This document shows, in pieces, positions 1 to 10,564 of a stretch of DNA of 64,000 nucleotides. Below the pieces are notes generated by a model, which made no database searches, was not told where the DNA came from, and saw only the letters and a list, made by a program, of their open reading frames with translations. Positions within the stretch are counted from its first letter, which is position 1, and each line of letters begins with the position of its first letter. The position numbers and the translations under genes are program-made. Origin of the DNA: Mesaphorura yosii (Eukaryota; Arthropoda; Collembola; Poduromorpha; Tullbergiidae); contig WIXG01000050.1 of assembly GCA_009869945.1 (NCBI GenBank), positions 248,001-312,000 of the forward strand. Direction: 5' to 3'.

Positions 1-3000
1 AACTCGAGTCCTCCGCAACCAATAATCACAGTAATTCAGCTTCAGATTCTTAGTCTCATATTTCGTAAGAAGTGGGTAGCAAAGACATAATTTACGAATT
101 GCGACCTTTCTCCTTTTCACCCTTCTTCGCCTTCCTACTCCGTCAGGAAAGAAGAAATCAATACAGCAGAAGACGAAGATGAGACATGACGACAAAGAAG
201 GATACGAGGAACTTTATTGCTGAGCTGTTATTAGTTTTACTGGAATCATTAAAGTGAAAATGGTTTCGGCGGGATCACGGAATAGATACAAATTCTTAAT
301 ACGGTTTTTATTATGTCTTTCGAAATTTTGCGTTGACATTGACGATGTTATTGCGCGGTATGACGCTAATTATGCTTCAAGGTAGCTCCTTGCACATTCC
401 AGGCACAAAAATGATTGAATTCGAAGTTTCCAGTAGCAGCAGCTAGCACAGGTTAAAATTCGGTGACAGTCCAGATTTCATAATTTTGTATTGTCCTTTT
501 GAAGTGCAAGGGATTTATGCAAAAGCTCAAGGGCGAATGAATCCACCGTGGAATTAACCTTCGTTTTCATTTTTTACCCGCTCGCAACACTTCAAGCGCG
601 AAAGGACGAGAGCGTGGAGGAAGAATAGGCAGAAAATTCTTTCAAGCGCAATCTGAATTTTGTAAAGCTCGAACAACTCTAGTGGATTAGATGCCAGGCG
701 ACAGATGCGTCATGCCGGCGGTGCGGTGTTTATATTCTTCTGTGGGCTGTGCACTTGCACTTTACTTTTCACTGACCTCAATCTCTCAATCTCTGGCACC
801 GTCGCTCTCCAGAATTGAAAATGCAATGCAAATTCCTTGAGCTCGCACGCTCATCGAAGCGCACGTACGCGTACACGTGAATGCCAGAGCAGAGCTGTCA
901 AAGGTGATTGTGGTTTAATTTAGCAGAGTGAATTGAGTGTCGGATGAGAAGACTCGAGATTTTGATTACTTTCTCATATGTCGTCTCTTGCTTTTGCTTT
1001 GCTTCGTGGATTAAATTCATAGCGTCCGCGTCATGATTTCCTATTCAAAAATTCATATTCTCACTTGCTTTGCGAGTCTCCATGTCTCAGGCGGGTTGAT
1101 TTTTGCTGTTCACTGTTCAGCTTTCGCTACTCGTCTTCGTCTTGGAGTCTACGTGCTTTGCTAATACGTCTTCCACCTTCTTTCTCCGAGCAAATTAGGT
1201 GAAGCATCCTTCTTTCGATTTTTGACACGTGTCAGCAGATTGACAACTTCAGCATATTCTGATGATTCGGGGATGAAATATTACGTTTCATGAATTTGAA
1301 TGTCAAAAAGGTCGTAAGTTGCCAACCTGTAAAAGAAAGTCATTCGGGTTCAGCAAGCGCAGATCAGAGCGTCTGTCTGTAGAGTAGAAATCGAGACAAA
1401 GGTCACAATCACGTGCAAAGTGAGCAAACAGGCTTTTTAGGTTTCCGCATGGATTGCTTTTTTGTCTTGGTGGTTTGCGTCTTGTTGACTATCTGAAAAT
1501 AATTCGCATAGATTTTTATGCGCCACTCACACGACTCCAGTTTCTAGACAAATAAACTTAACAATTGTCTGGAATTTTGGAGTGTCTTTGGTGCTATTAA
1601 GGGAGTGGCAATTAAAATATGGAGCATTGTGGTATGATTTGTAATTGTAATCCAAATTTAGCAAGGTTTCTTGTTCCAGCAGGGCGGGGAATGGCGCTTC
1701 AAGGCAGGACACACACGTCACTCACGTACGCAAAAATTACGATCTGCTTGTAAAAGAATCCTAGCTTGCGCATGCAGTTTCATATTATCTATATTTTTAT
1801 TCGTCTGCTATTTCTTGGAATTGCAAATTACTGGGAAAAAAACGAAAAAGCGAAAGTGAATGAGAGAAAGAAAGACACGTTATAATTACTAAAATGATTC
1901 CCGACTATCCCCATTTCCATCAAACCACACCTCACTAGTTGAAAAAAAAGACTTCATGACATAGTCTGAAAATTGCGGGATACGTGATAGAATTTATACA
2001 CGTTAATTATATTCATTTGGCCGCTACGATCGAGTAACATTTTCCGCAAACATTTATTTGTGGACAAGGGAAATGTGTACGTGACTCAAATGTGCGGCTG
2101 CACAGCAAGACCTCCGCCTCCAACAAACGAACAAATGACGCTCGTCATTGCTGCGAATTGTGCAAATTGCCGCTCTCAAGCGAGTAATTGGAGTAGGAAC
2201 TTCGAAAAACCGCCGGAAAACGTGACTCCAGGCAAGAGTGCAAGCAGACAAACTAGACACATAGGAAGAGTTGGAAGAGAATTAAGGTTAAATATTGTTG
2301 TGAAAGTTGATTATCGAGAAAGAACCTAATTAAGGCCACCCGCTAAGTTCTGAGTAACTTTGCCATTCTTTACTATCAACGGAAGCAACAGCAGCAATTT
2401 GTTTCTTGTCTTCACTAATTAGTGTCAATTTTGAAATTAATCGCCTGCTCTCAAGTTCGAGTGCTCAGAAGCGAGAAGTGTGGAACTAGAAGTAGAACTA
2501 GGCCACGGTTGAAAAATTGAGAACACAGTACAACTTGATGTAAATAAAATCTTTACCCTTGACAGTCAGATTTTATATTTCTAAATTATATTGTAAATAA
2601 AATTCGAAAACTAATCCACTCTTTTATGTTGTGATAAGCTTTCTCTTGTTGCTGTACCACGGTAAGTGGAATACTAAAGTTGAAGTTCAATTTCGATTTC
2701 GCTTAAAGCAAGGCAAATGAACAAATAGACCTGCATGTGTCATGTCATAGTCATGCGTAACCCTTCGTATCAAAGCAAGAGAAAAATGCGAAATGCCTAA
2801 ACCTGTCTTTTATCTTTGCTCATGCCTTTCGTTTTGACAGGCATATCTTAATTTGGCCTGAACTTGATCAAGCGCCACAGCTAGTCAAGCCAGACTTCCA
2901 TTTCAATCTTGGTAGACTTTCGGCTCAATGCTGGTTCAAAAGATTGGAACGAGTATTGAAATAAAGGAGCAGAGCCTTGAAAATTCAAGCTAAATTGTGA

Positions 3001-3771
3001 CTTTCAGATTTCGGATCTGTCTGTCTAGCCAATTTCCTCGACATACGATTGAATGTCTTCTAGTCTTCTTGCTTTATTCACACATGATAGGTTTATCGAT
3101 TTTTAATGAACTTTCTCTTGACATTGGCATTGAACTCTGCACCTGTTTGGAAATCATAACAACCTTTTCATCATCATATTTGCGCTCGGATGGGTGAACC
3201 TTTTCATTTCGCACAGCGCATGTAGGCCTCAGGGTCAGGAAATTCAGTTCGCCTCTTCTAACTCAAGCCTAATTCCCAAGCGAGGCAAGGCAAACACATA
3301 CACAAGTATTTAAGCCATAAATAGGAAAAGAGAAGACGAGCCAATTATTCTCTTGCGTGTGGTTGAAGTATTTGTAACAATTATGTAATACTTTTCACAC
3401 TCAAACTGATAATTGTGACAATGACTTCAACAAAATTAAATCCCAATGCTCTTGATGTCTTGATTTGATGTTACTGGCTTTACAAGTGCCACTCGCATGA
3501 TGACAAGCATTGGACCAAACCAGAGTCAGATAAGGAATAACGCCGCACTTGTCCTTTGATGGTCGGAGTATTTTGTTTACTTGGCTAATTTGTTCAAAGC
3601 AGCTGGCTGGATAAAATAATACTCGATTATAAATTGCACGAACACTCACAGCTTTCTGCGTTATTGTATACATGTGAAAAATCTGGACATCTCTCATTTG
3701 TAAAACTGCCCCGTGGCTTTGTGGTTCTTGGAATTAAATTATTTCCAGTGAATTGTTATTTGCATAGTAAA
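1..3771. other. Intergenic, no gene seen
   Basis: No open frame here has a signal peptide, a recognisable domain or good splice sites. The stretch is AT-rich with scattered purine/pyrimidine runs. A TTTCCAG acceptor-like site near 3743-3749 lies just before the GH76 start and could end a 5' untranslated intron, but no matching upstream exon could be fixed. Confidence 0.6.
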
Positions 3772-5205
3772 ATGAAGAGGCTCGTGACAGCTGTGGTTTT
3801 GTGTCTCACGCTGGCAGGATCCTGCCAGGCGCAAATTTGCAATATATACTGTGACGGCCGGGATCCGAACCAAGCAACTAGTCCGAGAGAGCCTCTCAGT
3901 GTGGAGATCTTCTCTCGTGTCATCACTCTGGTCATCTCGGACATAGACAACATGGGCTATGCACGCATTGAAAATGGCGACCCGACAGACGAGGTGTGGC
4001 TGGATCGCTCCTTCGACGGTGGAATTTCGTGGGTTGACGGGTCGAAGCTAGGGCAAGCATTCATTCCGTCCGGTTCACGTACAGCGTCCACGCGAATGTA
4101 CAATGTCGACGACACACCCGTCTCACTCAAGTACGGGGCACTGCGTGCGTGTGGAAAAGCGGGTGACCGGGACGAAATTGCGTGCACCGGCTGGGCGCGC
4201 TCGACCGTCGCAGCGGAGACTCGAGCGGACGCGGCAGCGACAGCGATGATGCAGTTCTACGATGACGGGGGGCTGTGGAGGACAACCGGCTGGTGGAATG
4301 CTGCGAACTGCCTCACAACGCTTATCGATTACAGTCGCATCTCAGGCTCGACGAGATATCGCTACGCAATCGATAAGACATTTGAGCAAAATAAAGGAGG
4401 TCATTGGGGCAACTTTACTAATGAGTACATCGACGACACGCTCTGGTGGGGCCTGGCGTTTGTGCTGGCGTACGACTTGACTGGAGACGACAAGTACCTC
4501 GAGATGGCGAAAATCGATTCTGACTTCTGCTATGAGTACAAAGATGATGTTTGCGGAGGAGGATTGTGGTGGACGACCGATAGAACGTACAAGAACGCCA
4601 TTCCCAACGAGTTGTTCATCAAGCTCGCCGCATCGCTTCACAACAGAATTCCCGGAGATACAAAGTATCTGCGTCAAGCGATCGAGGTGTGGGATTGGTT
4701 CCGAGCGAGCGGCATGTTCAACTCGGAAAACTTAATCAACGACGGGCTCACATCTGATTGTCGCAACAATGGTCAGGTGACGTGGACTTACAACCAAGGC
4801 GTGATCCTCGGCGGCTTGGTCGAGCTTTACAAAGGAACAAATAACGTGACGTACATCCAAGAAGCGATTGACATCGCGAACGCCGTTGTAGCCTCGACGT
4901 ACCTGAATGACGAGAATGGTATACTTCGGGAGCCGTGTGAAGCGGGTGGTGGCGACTGCGGAGGAGATGGCCCGTCATTTAAGGGGATTTTTATGAGGAA
5001 TTTGGGTGAACTAAATCGCATACTGTTGAGCCGACCATTCCGCACTTACATTTTGAAACAAGGTGACGCAATTTACAACAGCGCGAGGAACAGCCTCAAC
5101 CAACTCGGCCTGTACTGGGCTGGACCGTTCGACAAAGCGGACGGAGCAAGACAACACAGCGCCTTCGACGCTTTGGTCGCTGCTCACGCCGAGCAACAGC
5201 AATAG
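3772..5205 (+). CDS. Secreted GH76-family alpha-1,6-mannanase-like enzyme
   Basis: Intronless gene of 477 aa. The chosen ATG begins a clear signal peptide (MKRLVTAVVLCLTLAGSCQA); the frame is open further upstream, but that part looks non-coding. Residues about 21-150 form an N-terminal region with a motif DEVWLDRSFDGG, followed by the (alpha/alpha)6 GH76 barrel. The family's catalytic Asp pair is visible as YIDDT (Asp221-Asp222), and other family-like blocks are TGWWN, TYKNAI, NDGLT and WTYNQG. GH76 enzymes cut alpha-1,6-mannan backbones of fungal and some bacterial cell walls, so a digestive or antifungal role outside the cell is inferred. The enzyme type is known mainly from bacteria and fungi. 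The domain arrangement and wording look actinobacterial, and the gene is visibly richer in G+C than its flanks and lacks introns, all pointing to horizontal transfer. An AATAAA lies near 5271. Confidence 0.9.
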   Translation: MKRLVTAVVLCLTLAGSCQAQICNIYCDGRDPNQATSPREPLSVEIFSRVITLVISDIDNMGYARIENGDPTDEVWLDRSFDGGISWVDGSKLGQAFIPSGSRTASTRMYNVDDTPVSLKYGALRACGKAGDRDEIACTGWARSTVAAETRADAAATAMMQFYDDGGLWRTTGWWNAANCLTTLIDYSRISGSTRYRYAIDKTFEQNKGGHWGNFTNEYIDDTLWWGLAFVLAYDLTGDDKYLEMAKIDSDFCYEYKDDVCGGGLWWTTDRTYKNAIPNELFIKLAASLHNRIPGDTKYLRQAIEVWDWFRASGMFNSENLINDGLTSDCRNNGQVTWTYNQGVILGGLVELYKGTNNVTYIQEAIDIANAVVASTYLNDENGILREPCEAGGGDCGGDGPSFKGIFMRNLGELNRILLSRPFRTYILKQGDAIYNSARNSLNQLGLYWAGPFDKADGARQHSAFDALVAAHAEQQQ

Positions 5206-5229
5206 CAAAAGCAAAGGCAACCGTAAAAT

Positions 5230-7390
5230 TTAATGTTTCTGACTTTGTGATCCAAATATGAGTATCGGCCAATAAACAAGACAAAAACACAGAAAGAGCA
5301 AGGGAATAGTTATTCTTGACGAAAGATCAATTTTCTCCCATAATGATCTTGGACGACTATGTCGCTCCTTGGCTTTGCTTGATTTATGTTTTCTTATCTG
5401 CCCTTGATTCTGAACCAGATCACGTCCTTCTGTCATGCTGGCCGCTGCTGCGACTGTTGTGGTTCTTGGATTTAGTTGCCATTGCTGATTCTGCAACCTC
5501 AGATCATAGTAGGATGGAGGAATGTCCCAAGCCCAAGCCATCTTGTCCGCATTTGATGGATGATCCCTCTGCGTCTGCATCTGACGCTCACGTTGATGCC
5601 GTGCGTGTGAGTTCGACTTGCGGCATGCAACATAAATTAAACCGATTACGTGAATTGTGAATGGTAATGGAAATCCATTATACAAATTAGTTGCGTGCTC
5701 CATTGACTCGGTTGGACAGAGTCGCAATTTTGGATAAAGTTTAATGTGTTATGAGGTCAGCACGAGCAGTGAGTCATTTTAATGCACTTACGACCTCAGC
5801 TGCAGTTGTCTCACGCGAATAAAATTCGCGGTACGGACGAATTGTTGTGTTGGTCTCCAATTTCTCCGAATTCAATAAAATGGCTTGATTGGGACTTGTG
5901 CTTTTAATCGCATTCATTTCTTGATGCTGGTGGCGCTGGTTTTGGTTCTTAGCCTCATTTTTGGCTTTGTGTGTGTGGCTAATTGTTCGGACAATCACAA
6001 ATTCGCTCATTGCAGCAAATACGAAGAGGAGGCAAGCAGCCATCCAAATATCCAGAATCTGATAAGCGAGAAGAAATGAAAGATGATCTTGCGGCATGCA
6101 ATTACCAGGACGGTTGTCGTAAAAAATGCATTTACTAACCTTGATGTACTCCACCGGCGGAATATCAACCTTCAATCCAGTGTACATCGTGACCAAGGTC
6201 AGCATGCACGTTACCAAAAGCCCCACTCTGCCCGGAATTGCGTCAAGGCCCAACCAAAAAGAGAACCATGAGAGTGAAACGATCAAAAATGTTGGAATGT
6301 AGACTTGGATCAGGTTCTGGCTCAGCTCTCGCTCAAAGACGAACATGATCGTGATTCTGGAGTATAAATCTTTATAGAAACCACAAGTACGAGGTATTCC
6401 ATTACGACAGCTTCCGAATTCGTGAAAGCTTTTTCATTTTGCTTGATTACCTGCACGTCCGAATCTCGTATGCACACCGCTGTACCATCTCAAAGGTCTG
6501 AGCAGGGCATAACGTCGAGGACGCAGCTCATCCGCAAGAATTACGGGTGCGGTTATGTTCTCCCATCCAAATATGACTTTGTTGCGTGCATAAGTGTCTA
6601 AAACCAATTGTAAATTAAAGAAAGCAAAAAAGCAAAAAAGTACCAGATAACGTACAGCTTTCTATATACAAAGGACAGCGTTGAATGTCCAGCGGATACC
6701 ACTGAAATTCCATTGGACAGCCCAAAGTTGCCGTCAGCGTCGCATAGAAGAGGATGGTCTTATTCTTGAATATTAAGACATTTGAGTGTGGAGTTTCCAA
6801 GCCTTCTATCACTGAAATGGCCACGGTCACAATTATGGTTATGAGAGGGTCTTCAGTGCCTTAATTGTTGTATTGATATGTTGCCTACCTGAAGATCTCG
6901 CATTTGGAAAGTATAAATCCGGAACCCAGAGTGCTTGTAATACACCCGCATCCGCCGTCACGTACTCATCTCCAGTCTCATTGTCCATGAAGAGCCCAGT
7001 TGGAAATATCAGATTCTCCTCCGTCCATCTTTGACGAAGATTCAGATCCAGACTTTTAGAATTACAAACTCGTATTACACAATTACCGATTTTAGCGCAT
7101 GGTACATAAATAAACAACTCACCGGAATTCTCCACTTTCCACACTGATTCGGGATATGTCCGTGATTTCGATGCTGTGAAATATTTCCTTGGGATCTTTC
7201 GTATCAATTTCCCAACGCGCTCCTTCAATCGAAATGAATCTTTGCTTAGTCCACCGAGATTAGCTATCAGACACAAGCATCTTGAAACAACGAGTGCATG
7301 TCGAATACCTTTTAAGTACTTTGCAGGGACGTCCAACTTGATAAATGTATTCACAGTTGTGCTGCTGGTTGTATCCTGAGTTTGACCTGC
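5230..7390 (-). CDS. Cys-loop ligand-gated ion channel subunit, anionic type (5' end missing)
   Basis: Exons in order on the minus strand: about 7382-7125 (contains at least one more junction, unresolved), 7052-6889, 6811-6656, 6597-6545, 6497-6451, 6356-6140, 6058-5792, 5616-5230. From 7052 onward all are GT-AG with matching phases. The ligand-binding domain shows LNLRQRWTEENL and the Cys-loop CPMEFQWYPLDIQRC with 13 residues between the cysteines. Four membrane segments follow: M1 at FLIVSLSWFSFWLGL, M2 preceded by PGRVG, M3 at ILDIWMAACLLFVF, and M4 at ITIPLLFLCFCLVYW near the C terminus. The P-x-RVG motif before M2 is typical of chloride-selective glycine, GABA, glutamate or pH-gated channels. 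The M3-M4 loop is long and Gln/His/Asn-rich. No signal peptide exon was found. The agonist cannot be told from sequence. Stop codon and an AATAAA on the opposite strand overlap the tail-to-tail GH76 gene end. Confidence 0.85.
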
Positions 7391-8394
7391 ACAAAATTCT
7401 CTGTGAATCAATAAAAATAAATCCGGTGAAGCAATAAATCTGCAGTGCTTCAGGTTTGGTATTCAAGACGCTGATTACGTGCAGGTAAGAAGAATCCCCG
7501 CAAGGTGTGTCATCACTTGAAGATGCCCGAACCCGAGCATTCTTTTATGGTCTGAGAGACTTGAGCAACTTTGTGAGATATTCTGGACGTTTACTTTGCA
7601 GCATGATACGGCACTGATTCTTCGCCTGGATCTAATTTGTACACTTCAGCACACGCTAGGCTAATTACTGCTAAAAGGCATTAAAATATCGATTCACAAT
7701 GAGCACCTATTAGTTTACGAGGTGACATTAAAAGCCAAACGTTGCAATCACATTAAAATTACATTAGTCCGTGCAGTTTCTCCAAATTTGCTTTTAACTT
7801 TAATGTTGAGACATGCGATTTGGCCGAACCTCCAGCATGGCCAGCATCGCTTGTATGCGTGTGGCCGCGTGTGTCATCGTCCAGGGAAAGGTCACGGAGC
7901 ATGCGAGTTGCGATGCATAAGACAATCAATTATCCGAAACTGTCGAAGCCAAGAGCATAGCACAGAAACTTCAGTCAGAAAACATGGTTGTGGACTAGAA
8001 AGTCATTGGTTTAATGGTGTTACAGCCGCCAAATAACACAACATTAAGTAGGTGCCTCCTCTTTGTAGCGTTGGTCGCCTCTGCACGCATCGATCGATCA
8101 GAAAAACGTATCAATGGAACGAAGCAAAATTTAGTGGCTATTACAATTACGGTTAATTCACGTTTGCTTTCCTTAATAAAACACATGCGCATTAATTATT
8201 CTGTGCCAACCTTGATTAATGTTCTCTGGCTACTCCGAGTACGAGCACACTTGAGGTTTTCATTTAATTACTGAAATGGGTTTGTCTTGATCAATTCAAT
8301 TAATTACCGTGACATGACGTATATGCTTTGCGTGATTAATGCTACTTGTTGCCTCATTGTGCTGCCGACTTTTAGCCTTTACCGGTTTCTTTCA
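7391..8394. other. Intergenic or 5' part of the channel gene
   Basis: Should hold the missing first exon and promoter of the minus-strand channel, but no signal-peptide exon could be recognised. Nothing else is supported. Confidence 0.4.
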
Positions 8395-8730
8395 ATGGAA
8401 AAGCACTGGGTGCACCTTTATTTGATTTGGCTGTTAATATTTGGAGTAATTCTGCGACACGAATCAACGGCCATGATTGCGCTACCAGAATTCAAGATAA
8501 AGCGAGCCCGAGCCGAGGCGCATGATCCCAATCAACTGCAAATGGTAAGTTGGGAGAAAACTATTACATAAGAAACGAGACTCCCCACATGTGTGTTGCT
8601 TATTCAATTTATTGCATTGCAGTGTTTGAAACCAGGCCAATCCTGTTACTTACAGAATAAAAAATGCTGCAGAGGACACTGCCATCAGCAATTGGGGTTG
8701 ATGTCCATTTATAGTGCATGCAAAGGTTAA
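8395..8730 (+). CDS. Secreted knottin-type cysteine-rich peptide precursor
   Basis: Two exons, 8395-8544 and 8623-8730, joined in phase 0 by a strong GTAAGT donor and a TTGCAG acceptor, give 85 aa. The start ATG at 8395 opens a hydrophobic signal peptide of about 26 residues, then a short propeptide with a basic KIKRAR stretch. The second exon encodes essentially the whole cysteine domain: spacing C-x6-C-x6-CC-x3-C-x12-C, the inhibitor cystine knot pattern. Such peptides occur as antimicrobials, protease inhibitors, channel ligands and agouti-like signals; sequence alone does not choose among them. It lies 375 bp upstream of another secreted peptide gene on the same strand. The exact mature N terminus is inferred. 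Confidence 0.72.
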
Positions 8731-9105
8731 TTCATTCTTCACGTTTTGGTTTGGTATTTGGTTACAAAACGAAAATAAAAGTTATGTCAAGATTATGCAG
8801 AGTCTTTTGAAATGCATGCTTTATTACCCGAGCATAATTGTGACAAATCCATGTAAGGAAATTAAAAATGAAGGATTCTTCTGTTTTTGTATGGTGAAGG
8901 AGCAAAAAACCAAAGCAGCGGACATTCTAATCTCTTAATTGCTTTGCCCCACACCTCTCGCTGTTAATGTAAGTGGTCACTGCGTGCGCTTTTTGAGGAT
9001 GCGGCACGTGCAATATAAACCGCTCGCGAGCCGAGAATCATCTTCAGCTTTAGCTTTGCTCTGCGTGCTTTCCAAGCTACAGGAGAGTGATTGACATCTT
9101 CCAGG

Positions 9106-9493
9106 ATGGCAGCTAAGATTCTGATCGCGATTTTGCTGGTGGCGGTCATTGCGGTAAGCGATTCGTGCACGTGCATCTCACTCAGAATTCTCTCATATGC
9201 TTGAAGGCTATACAGATGGCTATTTCTAATTACAGGGCATTGATGGTCAAGATACGTCTTCGTCAACGACCAAACGCCCGAAATTAATCCAGCCAACAAC
9301 TCCCCGCGGACCTCTTCCTTATGTTTCATACTGCATCAAGCACCCACCAAATTTCAACGACGTCGACCTGCCATGTGGAGGTTACGACAAGCCGTCCTGT
9401 GAGCGGGTTTGCAAGCAGCTTGGGCGGACGAAGGCTTTCTGCTCAAAGGAAGTTTTCTGTCTGTGCCATAATGGAGATCTGTACAGCTGCTAG
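9106..9493 (+). CDS. Secreted CS-alpha-beta (defensin-like) peptide
   Basis: Exons 9106-9153 and 9236-9493 (phase 0, GTAAGC donor, TACAG acceptor) encode 101 aa. Exon 1 is almost entirely signal peptide (MAAKILIAILLVAVIA). A Ser/Thr/Pro linker of about 30 residues follows. The C-terminal domain has eight cysteines spaced C-x13-C-x7-C-x3-C-x9-C-x5-C-x-C-x7-C. The CxxxC (CERVC) and CxC (CLC) pair is the core signature of the CS-alpha-beta fold of arthropod and plant defensins. An antimicrobial role is the family expectation, not shown. A plausible TATA element (AATATAAACC) lies near 9010 and an AATAAA near 9596. Eight cysteines rather than the six of standard arthropod defensins is notable. Confidence 0.8.
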
Positions 9494-10564
9494 AAGATGC
9501 AGGTGTCAGAGGCCAAAATGTCTTCCGGACGCCGGAACAAGAACAAGGAGCCAGATTCCAAAACGAAATTAATAATTGAAGGATTCTTTCCAAGAAATAA
9601 AAGCAAATTCTTATTTCTTCAAAAGCATAATTCGCATTTCTGGGTTTGCATCTTCTGATGTCTTCGTGCTAACCTTCATTACTATTGAAGGGAAGAATCA
9701 CCACAACAATTTTAACAAATTGTGATTAAGGCGGACCATAATAAATTTTAATAGTTCACTGAACTTGAAGCGAGTTATTTTTACATGACCTGATTACACG
9801 AGTCAAAAAAATCTTTAAAAAAGCTTTAAAATCAAATGCCGTGCATCGAGCATTATGATACTTTAGTATATCTGTCACTACAAAAATACATGCATAAAAA
9901 TTAATCGCAAAAACTCTAATAGGATTTGCACTTTGTTGACAAATGAGCCAACCGCTGTCGGTTCTTTCAAATTGAGTTTGTGTTCTCTTATTCCAAGACA
10001 CAAACCAGCCATAATTTAATGTGGGGAGTTGGAGAACGAGGTTTGACGCCAGCACAATGACACATTATCAATGTATCAAGAAATACTGATGTCCTGATTC
10101 AGCAAAATTAAGAGCTTGCTTGTTGTTGTATCGATGTCCAAGTAGCTCTCTTGTGCTTCTTTCTACTTGTTGCACTGATTCGGGTACCTCATTTTGTCAC
10201 GTCGAAGCTGGACATTTTAGTTCTGGGAACTCGACTTAAGAATTTCATATTTGACACTGATGCTGCATGTATTGCTCACGCCTGCAAAATGCAGGCATAA
10301 AAATTTGCAAGCACTTTCGTCGGTTGAGCTCAGCTCTGATTCAATGGCGTTGTCCGTTAGATTCTGAACTTGGCTAGAGAAGGTCGACGTTATCGCGACC
10401 GTCGCGACGCATTTCAGGGCGAGAAAGGAAGGTTGTTCACTATTCCTTTTCACTTTGAGAATTTAATGCAATTTTGAATTTAGCTAAATCCAGTTTAGTT
10501 CCAGTTTCAAGTAAATTCTGAAATAGTTTGGTGAATTTGGAAAACTATTGCCGAATACTTCACA
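9494..10564. other. Intergenic, no gene seen
   Basis: Contains the polyadenylation signal of the defensin-like gene and then AT-rich sequence. No supported open frame. Confidence 0.5.

Noticed and set aside
3634..3771. In-frame upstream extension of the GH76 gene
   Set aside because: It begins at a non-ATG codon and would bury the signal peptide 46 residues inside the protein.
5316..5660. Plus-strand frame of 114 codons
   Set aside because: It overlaps the channel's M4 exon on the other strand, which is supported by motif and phase.
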